A stretch of 64,000 nucleotides of DNA. Origin: Chloranthus sessilifolius (Eukaryota; Streptophyta; Magnoliopsida; Chloranthales; Chloranthaceae). The notes under the pieces were generated by a model, which saw nothing but the letters and a program-made list of their open reading frames with translations, made no database searches and was not told where the DNA came from. Location of the stretch: the NCBI GenBank assembly GCA_021018995.1, contig CM037593.1, forward strand, positions 14,784,088-14,848,087, read 5' to 3'. A program made the translations under genes and the position numbers. Positions 1 through 8,051 of the stretch are shown one piece after another (positions within the stretch are counted from its first letter, which is position 1; the number at the start of each line of letters is the position of its first letter).

Positions 1-561
1 GAATGCAATACCGGCTTAGTACATCTACTTGGCCACGTATTGAATGGTATCGGGCCGGTCGTTAGCTTTAAACCTATTTTCTATAGTGGATTGGGCCTTG
101 GCCCTTACCCTAGCGTCTACCACATCCTCGGGATGTGGTCTACAAGAGAAGAATTTATTTATTCTCTTCCCCTTTCCACCACGTGCTCTTTTAGAGGGCG
201 ATGGTCTTGCACCACTACGAACCGTGGAGGGAGTAGATTTATCATTTTCTTCCTCATCTTTATCAGCATCATAATATTGTTGTAAAATCACTTCGTCGTT
301 ATGTTTTGACCTCAAAGTCTTATCCATCCATTCCATGATCTCTTTTCGAATCTCCGGCGAGACATTTGGACAAGCCTTCTCATTCGATCCGGGTTGCCAA
401 GCAAGATGTTGCTTGTGTCTCCCCATTCCCCCCATGCTTACATAGGGGCATAGGGTACACTGGATTTTATTTTTTTCGGTTAAAGTCTTGTAACGTCCAT
501 ATTTCCAACCCGGATCATTCGAATTTGTCGACCTAAGAGCGTCGTTCGAGGATATAGACAT
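1..561 (-). pseudogene. hAT-type transposase N-terminal fragment with BED zinc finger
   Basis: Read leftwards from an ATG at 559-561, an open frame of 178 codons carries a plant BED finger: WKYGRY, then C-x2-C (CTLC), then GRHKQHLAW and a following ACPNVSPEIRKEI. This is the usual start of plant hAT transposases, which bind their own terminal repeats through this finger. An acidic stretch (DADKDEEEND) and a basic stretch (KRARGGKGKR) follow, as in the family. The frame meets TAG at 25-27 and a second stop three codons later. The residues around them (VAK-stop-MY-stop-AGIAF) match the family's KWMYEAGI motif, so both look like point mutations of W and E and the gene continues past the window edge. 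The catalytic core is outside the window. No terminal repeats were found on this side. Confidence 0.8.
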
Positions 562-603
562 AATGACAACATAATTTAAAGAAGTGGGTAGAGACCACAC
601 TAA

Positions 604-838
604 AAAAAGAAAAAAAAAAAAAAAGAAATGAGGTGTAATGAGGAAAAACAATTAAACAAAATTTAATAGGAATTATAAATTAATTTTTGACTGTTGAATT
701 CCTTGAATCCTTGATTCTTGAAGTGATTTCTTCCCTCTTTGCTTGGAGAATGAATGAATGGTGGAATGTCAATGAAGATTGAAGCTCCTTGCTTAGTTAA
801 CTACAAAATAGAGTAAAATGAATTATCATCAAAGCTTT

Positions 839-884
<46 letters not shown>
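604..884. repeat. A-rich run and (GA)n microsatellite
   Basis: An A-rich run lies at about 604-626 just upstream of the hAT-like start. A (GA)n tract of about 20 units occupies 845-884. The DNA between them shows no coding signal. Confidence 0.9.
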
Positions 885-886
<2 letters not shown>

Positions 887-1025
887 GAGAGCACTAAAAA
901 CTAAAAAGAAAGACCAAAGAGACACAAATCATACCTTGGATGAATGTAGTATGGATTAGGAAGAGGAACCTCCTATTTATAAGCTTTGGGGAGGCTTTAA
1001 AAATAAATAAATTCAAATAAGCTCC

Positions 1026-1047
1026 AACGGTCATATTTCTGACCGTT
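1026..1047. repeat. Short perfect hairpin AACGGTC/GACCGTT
   Basis: A 7-bp inverted repeat with an 8-bp loop sits just left of the degenerate tandem array. It could mark the left boundary of the MULE neighbourhood, but no matching copy was found at the right side. Confidence 0.45.
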
Positions 1048-1189
1048 TGAACAGTATGCGATCTCATACCCTTAAAATTGCATATACCATCATGGCATAT
1101 GCGATTTTCACTTTGAGGACCGCATATGTGGTCGCCTTTGACAACAATGGCTACGCTCGAATACTCTCAAAAGTAACGCCGAAATCGCT

Positions 1190-1435
1190 TATGGCTCTTA
1201 GCAGAAGCATTGCCGCGTTTAATATGGAGCGTAATCGCTTTGACAATTGAGCGTCGGCACTTTGACAATGAGGCGTCAGCAATTTGCCAAAGGGGAGTCA
1301 GCGCTTTCAAAATGATGAGTCAGTGCTTTGCATTTTGTTGTCAGCACTTTGGCAATGAGGCGTTAGCGCTTTGAGAATGGGGCGTCAATGCTTTTAAAAT
1401 GAGGCGTCAACGCTTTGACATTGGAGTGTCAGAGC
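1190..1435. repeat. Degenerate tandem repeat, unit about 24-28 bp
   Basis: About nine diverged units resemble GCGTCAGCGCTTTGACAATG, for example at 1249, 1271, 1295, 1344, 1383 and 1405. The GCGTCAGCGCTT core is the same half-palindrome that recurs up to 11 kb, so this array is probably the left subterminal region of the MULE-related block. No open frame here looks real. Confidence 0.7.
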
Positions 1436-1491
1436 TCCCTTATATTTTCTAAATGCATGTGTAACTGATATTTTACTTTTTTTATTGACAG

Positions 1492-1770
1492 ACGAATTAC
1501 CTCCCAACCCTGTTCCAAATGTACGGCCCCCCGGCTTCCGTTTTTGACAAATGGCCTTGGGACAGTGAGGGTGTCGTTGCGCCGCGCCAAACAAACGATT
1601 TTGACTGCGAGGTTTTCGTGATGAAATACGTAGATTATTTAAGCAGGAAACTCTAGCTAGATTTCAAGCAGGAAGACATCGAAACTTTCAGGGTGGAGAT
1701 TGGGCATGCCATCATTATGTACCAGGAAGAGAATTGGTATGCCAGTGACGATGTAAAATCACTTCTATAA
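1492..1770 (+). pseudogene. ULP1-type cysteine protease, C-terminal exon fragment
   Basis: After a good splice acceptor (pyrimidine run ending TTGACAG at 1491) the frame reads TNYLPTLFQMYGPPASVFDK, WPWDSEGVVAPR and QTNDFDCEVFVMKYVDYLSR, then KL-stop-LDFKQEDIETFRVEIG. QTN-x-FDC-x-VFVMKY is the signature of the C48/ULP1 SUMO-protease fold, and the Cys in FDC is the catalytic nucleophile. The residue after it is E where the family has G. A TAG at 1654-1656 interrupts the frame. The His/Asp part of the active site was not found upstream, so only the last exon survives. ULP1-like genes are often carried by plant MULEs (Kaonashi) and some CACTA elements. With a MULE transposase 7 kb away, a shared element is plausible but unproved. 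Confidence 0.75.
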
Positions 1771-2226
1771 ATTTTTTGTTATACATAAATATATTTTCAC
1801 ATTTATTGACATACATAGCATTGAATTGAAGATTATATGTACATAGAGCTACTTACGTAGGATAGATATACATTGTACACTGATCATATTACACGAGAAT
1901 TTTTTAATATACGGGATTTATTCAAAGGATATATTGTTAATCTGCCATTCCGAAGCGCCAACGCATTTTGTAGACGCACCGACGCCTGCACGATTAGAAC
2001 AGCTGAGATTGTATTCATATAAACGAGAAAATATGTGTTGTGTTCTCCCTCTTCATGAAATTAAACGAAAGGGTTTGTATTCATATAAACCAAGACTAAT
2101 TACAAAAATTCATTGTATAAGGAGAAAACCTAGGATAAAACTAGACAGACAAATGAGAAAAGTTGTGCGTTGTCGTAAAAATTTATCCTACCAAAAAGAG
2201 TGTCTCCTCCCAACTCCGGGATGTCA
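1771..2226. repeat. 3' flank of MAEQPN copy A
   Basis: No gene is seen. The DNA resembles the left flanks of the other minus-strand MAEQPN copies (4380-4576 and 6840-7008): a GTATTCATATAA-like block, AACCTAGGA followed by A-rich sequence, then TAGACAGACA. The shared flank shows that each copy was duplicated with several hundred bases around it. Confidence 0.6.
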
Positions 2227-2532
2227 TCAACTTGCTGTCTTGGTTGAAGATGTGGAGATCGGGAGGGTAGGGGAAGGTGACGATGGGGAAGAGGGTGGAG
2301 AGTTAGGATGGGGTGTAGGGCGAGGGGGGGTTGTGGTAGACGACTTAGAGTCGTCCAGAATACGTTCTTGTTGGCGCAACTGCCTCTCCTTGGTCAAAAT
2401 CGCTTGAAGCTCGGCCTTCTGCCTTCGAATCAGCCTCTCCTTGGCCGTAAGAACAAATATCTTGTACTTCTCCCTTTCAATAAGACGATCAATGGTTTTA
2501 CTTATATCGGACCAATTGGGTTGTTCCGCCAT
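2227..2532 (-). CDS. MAEQPN family copy A: small coiled-coil protein with Pro/Ser-rich tail
   Basis: An uninterrupted frame of 101 codons starts at an ATG at 2530-2532. Residues 1-70 are highly charged and heptad-like (EREKYKIFVLTAKERLIRRQ), predicting a coiled coil. Residues 71-98 are rich in Pro, Ser and Thr. The start MAEQPN is shared with the frames at 4577-4824 and 7009-7257, and as AEEPN at 2995. The upstream 260 bp also match the other copies, for example GTAATAAATAATGTTAGAAA and the block around CTCGAAATTCGTAATAAA. No signal peptide, membrane segment or enzyme motif is visible, and I do not recognise the family. It lies inside the AAGCG-repeat block beside a MULE transposase, so an element-borne accessory protein is possible. 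Copy number plus shared start argues for a real protein family. Confidence 0.55.
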   Translation of the reverse strand: MAEQPNWSDISKTIDRLIEREKYKIFVLTAKERLIRRQKAELQAILTKERQLRQQERILDDSKSSTTTPPRPTPHPNSPPSSPSSPSPTLPISTSSTKTAS

Positions 2533-2994
2533 GTTTCAACGTTTACGGTTAAGAGTTTAGGGTTTAAAGAAAGGATATCAAGGGTTTTGTTTATTGAGAT
2601 TCAAACAATCGCTGTAATAAATAATGTTAGAAAAGACTGCTCGAAAAGACAACACAGTCCACATTTTCGAAGTCCTCGAAATTCGTAATAAAAGAAATGC
2701 CGCTTATGTCAAGAAGCATCACCGCCTGTAATTGAAGCGATGATGTTTCGACAATCGTCTGACTAAAGCGCTAACGCTTCTATGAGCAAGCACCATGGCT
2801 AACATCAAACAGCGGCTCGCTTCTTATCGGTATTCGAGAGAAGTTCGTGGAATACGCTACCTGCCACCGACCCTCAAAATTTATTTCGAAGTGACGTTTC
2901 AAACCCTAGCTTTTTTCCTCATAAAGCCACGTCTCGACACAAACCCTTTCCATTCCAAACCCATCGTCTTTCTCTGTCTCCTAGTCCTAACCCC

Positions 2995-3213
2995 ATAGCG
3001 GAAGAACCAAACCATGACGAGGTAAGTAAAAGGCTTGATCGAATCCTTGAAAAGCAAAGGGCTGAACTTCTGACTGCAATAAAGAGATTAGAAAAGTTGA
3101 AGCGCCAGCGACCCATTCTAGACCCAGAATCGTCTACCGAGACCCCCCGTTGCCATAAACCTCGTCCCAAACCGACATTTTTTTCTAACTTCCCACCTTC
3201 CCCCACTTCTTAA
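2995..3213 (+). pseudogene. MAEQPN family copy B, inverted, start codon ATG changed to ATA
   Basis: On the plus strand ATAGCGGAAGAACCAAAC aligns with ATGGCGGAACAACCCAAC of the other copies, so the first codon reads ATA. The frame then stays open for 72 codons: AEEPNHDEVSKRLDRILEKQ, a charged helical stretch (RAELLTAIKRLEKLKRQR), then ILDPESSTE and a Pro/Ser-rich end (FFSNFPPSPTS). Its order, helix then Pro/Ser tail, equals copy A, including an ILD.S.S junction. The next ATG in frame is far downstream, so without a non-standard start or an upstream exon it should not be translated. It is the only copy on the plus strand, facing copy A 460 bp away. Upstream codons remain open (HRLSLSPSPNP), so fusion to an upstream exon is possible. 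Confidence 0.6.
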
Positions 3214-3558
3214 CAATCTCACCAATCTCACCATCAAATGTTGCATCCTCAGTGCGAGTTTCTCTACGAGGACGGTGGGTTGGAAATTTACAGCAAGAGG
3301 GAGCCATCTCTCTTGACGGAGCAAAAAATTTGAAGACTCGGAGACCGATCTCCATCGCAAACTTTACTATGTCAGTCCATGTCTAGATTTTTCCTAGGTT
3401 TATCTTTTATGTAATCAGCTTCTTGGTTAATCTTTGTAAATATTTCTTTCCATATTAACAGAAATTTTCTTTTTTTGTATAACACATTCTTTTGTGCGAA
3501 GATTTTTCTTTTTGGTGTTATTTCTTTGTAGTTATGCCGGACCTGATTTCTCTCAAGT
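3214..3558 (+). other. Flank of copy B with a short coding-like stretch
   Basis: The plus frame from 3238 reads MLHPQCEFLYEDGGLEIYSK and then runs 13 further codons to a stop near 3333. The words around its ATG recur at 5990 (AAATGTTGCATCCTC), which shows that this flank was also duplicated. Nothing else is recognised. Confidence 0.35.
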
Positions 3559-3630
3559 TTGGGGGAGTTTATTGACTTTCTTTGCAGATCTCATACCCGG
3601 TGCACTCGGCACCATGATAAATTTTTGGGT
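3559..3630. repeat. 72-bp direct repeat, first copy (second at 6715-6785)
   Basis: Both copies begin TTGGGGGAG, share TTATTGACTTTCTT, CAGATCT and GGTGCACT, and end near CCATGATA followed by a T-rich run. They sit 3.16 kb apart in the same orientation, so the block between 2.5 and 7.3 kb arose by duplication of long segments rather than of the MAEQPN gene alone. Confidence 0.75.
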
Positions 3631-4576
3631 ATCCCATGTTTTATGCACAATGAGGACATTGTCCTATTTAAGTTTAGGGGTACACACCTTCTGTATAGTT
3701 CTACATATAAACTAAAGTTATCCCAAAAGTTACAAATTTGAAACGACGACCTTCGAGTTAGAGTCGACGACATATCGAGTTAAAATCGACCACGCAACGG
3801 TTTCGTCATGATGACGCTTCGATCTCGAAGCGATGGTGCATCTACATGAAGCGAGCTAAATATTAAGGCTAGCTGAGGCACTGCCGCTTTAAACAATAAG
3901 AAAACATGCGCCCCATAATGAAGCGAAAGGGCTCTGAATATTAGGGACAGGACCCTGAATATTAGTCATTGGATTTGTTAGGGACGACAAGGCATCGGTT
4001 ATAATTGGAAAAAAGTTATTTGTTACTATAACGCCATGATTATATGATGTCAAATTTTTATTTGATATTATTATTATCGCTTCCCGTTCAGTGAGGACAG
4101 AAGTTCTCCAAATATGAGTGTAGTGTAATGACGGAATACAAACATCGCAGCCCTTAACCAAAGCGTTGTCCGTCGTACTTGGAATTTGTAATAAATGAAA
4201 CCTCGCTTACGTCAAGCATCGACCTCTTCATTAACTGAAGCACCAACCCTTAAATTAAGGAGTGATGACGCGTCTGAATGAAGTGCACTGATTATTAGGG
4301 CTAGCGCTTTGATATAGTGGCTTGATTATTAAGGCTAACTGAGGTGCTACCGCTTCTAACAATAAGCGATATGCGTCTCCAACCAGAACGAGAAAAGCAG
4401 AGATTATATTAATGTAAATGAGAAAAGTTGTTCGACGTTCTCCCTCTACAGGAAATCAAGCGAAAAAAAAATATTGTATTAATAGATTACAAAGTCAACA
4501 CACTATACAAGACCCCAAAAAAAAAAACCTAGGAAAAATTTATAGACAGACATCAGCATAGCTGCCTGAGAAGCCA

Positions 4577-4824
4577 TCATTTTGGGGTAGACGACTCCCC
4601 CTTCAGACGACGTCGTAGTTCGCAACGCTGCCCCTCAAACTTGGCAGAAATATCTTCAATCATGGCCACATCCGCTTCAATCTCATGCATCACCTTTGAA
4701 ACTACGCCTTCGTCTGTGCCAGAAGCGCGAGTTGTTGCTCCAAAACATCCGCATGCACACTTTCAAGCATAGGATCGAGGAGTCTGAAGGCTTGGCTAAT
4801 CTTGGAGTTGGGTTGTTCCGCCAT
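4577..4824 (-). pseudogene. MAEQPN family copy C, broken
   Basis: From ATG at 4822-4824 it reads MAEQPNSKISQAFRLLDP and continues closely parallel to copy D (7009-7257). A TAG replaces an Arg codon after ALLAQTKA, followed by a one-base loss; the length is 248 bp against 249 in copy D. After the break the frame resumes as EIEADVAMIEDISAKFEG and ends GESSTPK-stop exactly like copy D. Flanks on both sides also match copy D. It is a recent paralogue of copy D that has lost function. Confidence 0.8.
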
Positions 4825-5495
4825 GGTGAAGGGAGTTTAGTTTGGGAAGGCAAAAGAAAGGATATGATTAAAAGATTAATTCGACGTAAGGCTAAAAGAC
4901 TTTTATTTTTAATTCCAAAGGTTTTTTTTGGAGGAAAAAAGGCATTTTTATTGGGATACGAACAATCGTTGCAGTAATTTATGTTGGAAAAGACTGTGCG
5001 AAAAGACAATACAATCCACAATTTCAAACTCCTCGAAATTCGTAATAAATGAAACGCCGATTACCGTCAAGAAGCATCATCGCCCTTGATTGAAGTGAGG
5101 ACGCTTCAAATTAGAAGCGATGACGCTACAATTTAGAGACGATGACGCTTCGAGAAACGTCTTATTGAAGCGCTGACACTTCTAATAGTAAGCGCCATGG
5201 GTAACATCAAACTGCGGCGCGTTCTTATCGTAATTCGAGAGAAGTTGGTGGAATACGGAGGACCGATGCAATAAATATGAAGCCCAATGACTTACGAAAT
5301 CGCTTCGATGGCAGTGCGCCATGATAACTACAACAGTCTATTTAATGAAGCTGCATGACAAATTGATATTTAAAGGGCATCATAGTGCTTAGTTTTTTTC
5401 ATATTCTATTACTCCTTGGATTATATGTTTCATCTTCCTTAGCCCAGACCGAAATGCGTTGTAACGGTTTGAGAAGAGCCACCGGCTAGCGCACT
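4825..5495. repeat. Duplicated 5' flank of copy C with AAGCG motifs
   Basis: 4825-5075 is homologous to the regions just right of copies A and D: GGTGAAGGG, AAAGAAAGGATATG, TTTTTATTGGGATAC, and for copy A also GAAATTCGTAATAAA. At 5108-5150 AAGCG and CGCTT half-sites flank GATGA spacers. No gene is seen to 5495. Confidence 0.65.
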
Positions 5496-5815
5496 AGCGT
5501 TTTATCAGTTCCTACGATGGTTCGGTTATCGACATCCCCGACAACGAGCTAGTTGTCTTCCCCGACAACGAGCATGTTGTGCCCCCTCCCCCTGAAGAAG
5601 TTATCGTCATTCCAGGCGATGACAACCTTCCCGTTATGTTGCTGGTGGTGGGCGACCTAAAGCCCCTTCTTCTCTCGGCTCCGGAGTTGATGCTTCTTCT
5701 CCCGGCTTTGCAACCGGTTCTTCTTTTTCCGCCTCCACTTCTTCCTCTTCCACCCCAGTCGCAACCACCGCTATCATCTCCAACTCCACTTCCTCATCCA
5801 CCACCGCCAACATAA
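5496..5815 (+). CDS. Uncharacterised acidic-then-proline-rich open frame
   Basis: From a stop near 5493 the plus frame runs RFISSYDGSVIDIPDNELVV, then FPDNEHVVPPPPEEVIVIPG, then a Leu/Pro-rich tail ending PHPPPPT-stop at 5815. The first ATG in frame is at 5579. PDNE is encoded twice by a short direct repeat of about 24 bp. No domain is recognised. The tail is low-complexity C-rich DNA, so this may be chance rather than a gene. Confidence 0.25.
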
Positions 5816-5833
5816 CAAACTCCCCACATCTGC

Positions 5834-6310
5834 CTACACCTCTACCTCCATTTCACTATTTCCACCTCTACCTCCATCGCTACCTCCTCCACTTCCACCG
5901 CCTCCACCAACACCTCCCCCACCCACTGCATGCGCCACCGCCTCGTCGACCCGCGACCCATCCCCCGCCACCACCTCTAACATTTCCATAAAATGTTGCA
6001 TCCTCCCCCAACCAACCACTGCCATCACCATATCCACTCATCCACCATATCCCCTTCCTCGCTCCTCCCTTCATTCTCTTCCCCCTCACCCTCCTCATCT
6101 CCACTGTCTCGGCGTATCTTTTGTGGTATTTTGTCGACAGTGTAATCTTTGCTCCTACGGATCCTTGCGATGGCTTCATCAAGGGCTGAATCAGGGTCCG
6201 CTAGATCGTCCAATGCATCAGAATCATGTTCAATTTCATCAGATTCATCTACACTAAAGAAAGTGTATAGGAAGACTGTAAAGAAAGATAGTATAAAGAA
6301 CGACGATGTA
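5834..6310 (-). other. C-rich stretch with an acidic minus-strand frame
   Basis: 5834-6030 is CCA/CCT-rich and opens several meaningless frames. Between 6025 and about 6290 the minus strand reads VDESDEIEHDSDALDDLADP, then DSALDEAIARIRRSKDYTVD, then a Glu/Gly-rich end; a splice acceptor-like TTTACAG stands upstream at about 6273. The acidic composition is unlike the surrounding DNA in other frames, which favours a real exon fragment, but I do not recognise it. Confidence 0.3.
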
Positions 6311-6598
6311 TAGAAATAATTTTGATTTATGAATGATATCTTTTTGCATGATTATTAAATTCTTACTTGATAAATAGTTCTGAGTAATAAAAACGAAGTT
6401 TCATGAGAATATGAAAACGTCAATCCACAGGAGTGCGTTCACGAAAAAATTACATAGTCAATGGTGCCAGGTTGAATTGCACGTCACTCAGATGGGATGC
6501 GGCGTCGCTTCATAATCGAAGCTCCCACACTTCAAAAAACGAACCGTGGATGCTTCATTCCCGAAACGTCGTTGCTTTTTTTTACTACAGGAATCGAT

Positions 6599-6660
6599 GA
6601 CGCTTCAATTTACAAGCGATGACGCTTCTACTTAAAAGCGATGACGCTTCAACAATCATC
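6599..6660. repeat. Cluster of AAGCG-ATGA-CGCTT palindromes
   Basis: Two perfect palindromes AAGCGATGACGCTT lie at about 6614-6627 and 6637-6650, flanked by another CGCTTCA half-site. The same unit, with 3-5 bp spacers, recurs through 2.7-10.8 kb. Confidence 0.8.
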
Positions 6661-6714
6661 TTACTGAAGCTCTGATGCTTCTGTGTTGTTATTCCAGACG
6701 TGATTTTTCCCAAG

Positions 6715-6785
6715 TTTGGGGGAGGTTATTGACTTTCTTACAGATCTTATGCCTGGTGCACTTGGGACCATGATATATTTTTAAG
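6715..6785. repeat. 72-bp direct repeat, second copy
   Basis: This is the partner of 3559-3630 (TTGGGGGAG, TTATTGACTTTCTT, GGTGCACTTGG, CCATGATA). It stands about 220 bp left of copy D. Confidence 0.75.
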
Positions 6786-7008
6786 GTTTGTTTTTGTTCT
6801 CAGTAATACAAACGAAGCTCCATGAGTATATGAAAATGCACCAGAATGTGTTCACGAAAAAATTTAACGAACGATATTGTATTCATATAACGAACGACTA
6901 CTTACATAGCAGAACACTCCGTACAAAAAAGAAAAGAAAACCTAGGAAAAATCTATAAACAGACATCAGCACAGCCAATTGAGACTCCATCAAGGGGGTG
7001 TGGAGCGA

Positions 7009-7257
7009 TCATTTTGGGGTAGACGACTCTCCCTTCAGACGGCTTCGTAGTTCGCGCAGCCGCCCCTCAAACTTGGCAGAAACATCTTCAATCGCAACCA
7101 CATCCGCTTCAATCTCATCCTTCACCTTTTGAAACCGTGCCTTCATCTGTGCCAGAAGCGCGAGCTGTTGCTTCAGATACTCTGCCTTCTCAATTTCAAT
7201 GATATGATCGAGGAATCTGAAGGCTTGGCTAATCTCGGAGTTGGGTTGTTCCGCCAT
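7009..7257 (-). CDS. MAEQPN family copy D: intact small coiled-coil protein
   Basis: A clean 82-codon frame runs from ATG at 7255-7257 to TGA. It reads MAEQPNSEISQAFRFLDHII, then a long heptad-rich helix (KAEYLKQQLALLAQMKARFQ, continuing KVKDEIEADVVAIEDVSAKF), then GRLRELRSRLKGESSTPK. Almost the whole protein should form a coiled coil, so it probably dimerises or docks on a partner. There is no enzyme motif, membrane segment or signal peptide. It is the best-preserved member of the local family and the one nearest the MULE transposase (8.05 kb, same strand). The 5' flank shared with copies A and C could carry a common promoter. Function unknown; an accessory protein of the MULE block is my inference. 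Confidence 0.6.
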   Translation of the reverse strand: MAEQPNSEISQAFRFLDHIIEIEKAEYLKQQLALLAQMKARFQKVKDEIEADVVAIEDVSAKFEGRLRELRSRLKGESSTPK

Positions 7258-7375
7258 GGTGAAGGGGGTTTGGTTTGGAGATGGAAGGCAAAAGAAAGGA
7301 TATGGAGTGAAGATTAAACTAACCGTAGGCTAAAAGGTATTTTTATTGGGATACAAACTCCCGCTGAAATAAATA

Positions 7376-8051
7376 ATGTTTATCCCGAGGACGTCCACGT
7401 GCAATATTCTTTCTACCACGTATTAATTGAAGCGTTGACGCTTCAATTAATAGCCTCTAACAAGCAGCGCTAACGCTTCTAATAATAGGCGCCATGGGGA
7501 AGATCAAACAACGACGCCCTTCAACGCATGAACGAATATCAGTCAACATGTAGAAATCATGGGAGACTAAGGCCTTTAAACTTGATAAATAGGTGTGAGT
7601 AATAAAAACGAAGATCCATGAGTATTTGACATAGCCAATCCACAGGAGTACGTTCACGAAAATTAACATAGTCAATGATGCCATGTTGAATTGCACGGGC
7701 ATCATACACGTAGCGGCTTCGCCTCCTAAGCGACGCGTTAGCGCGTAGCGTACAGGTCGTCGTCAATATGAAGCGCATAGCGTACGGGTATTCAAAAACG
7801 AAGCGCCCACGCTTCATTTTCTAGCATCGTCGCTTCCTTCCCGAAGTGCCGCCACTACTCGTATGAGGGGTCGTCGCTTCTAAAGCGCCATAAACCATCG
7901 AATAAGAAGCGCCAATGTGACGCTCCAACGCTTTCGTAATGAAGCGGCCACGCTTCGAATGCGTAGTGCCTGCGCATCCTACACGAAGGGATTGCGTTAT
8001 TCATAAAATTGATTCACTGTGAATCTGTGATATCGAACTTTCCATCGTCCC
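7376..8051. repeat. AAGCG-rich spacer between copy D and the MULE gene
   Basis: GAAGCG or CGCTTC occurs about a dozen times (for example near 7429, 7447, 7726, 7769, 7798, 7829, 7877, 7899, 7943 and 7952), along with GCGCGTAGCG-like variants at 7739-7790. No coding region is convincing. Confidence 0.6.

Noticed and set aside
5834-6182. Gly/Trp-rich minus-strand frames
   Set aside because: They arise from CCA/CCT-rich low-complexity DNA and have no family resemblance.
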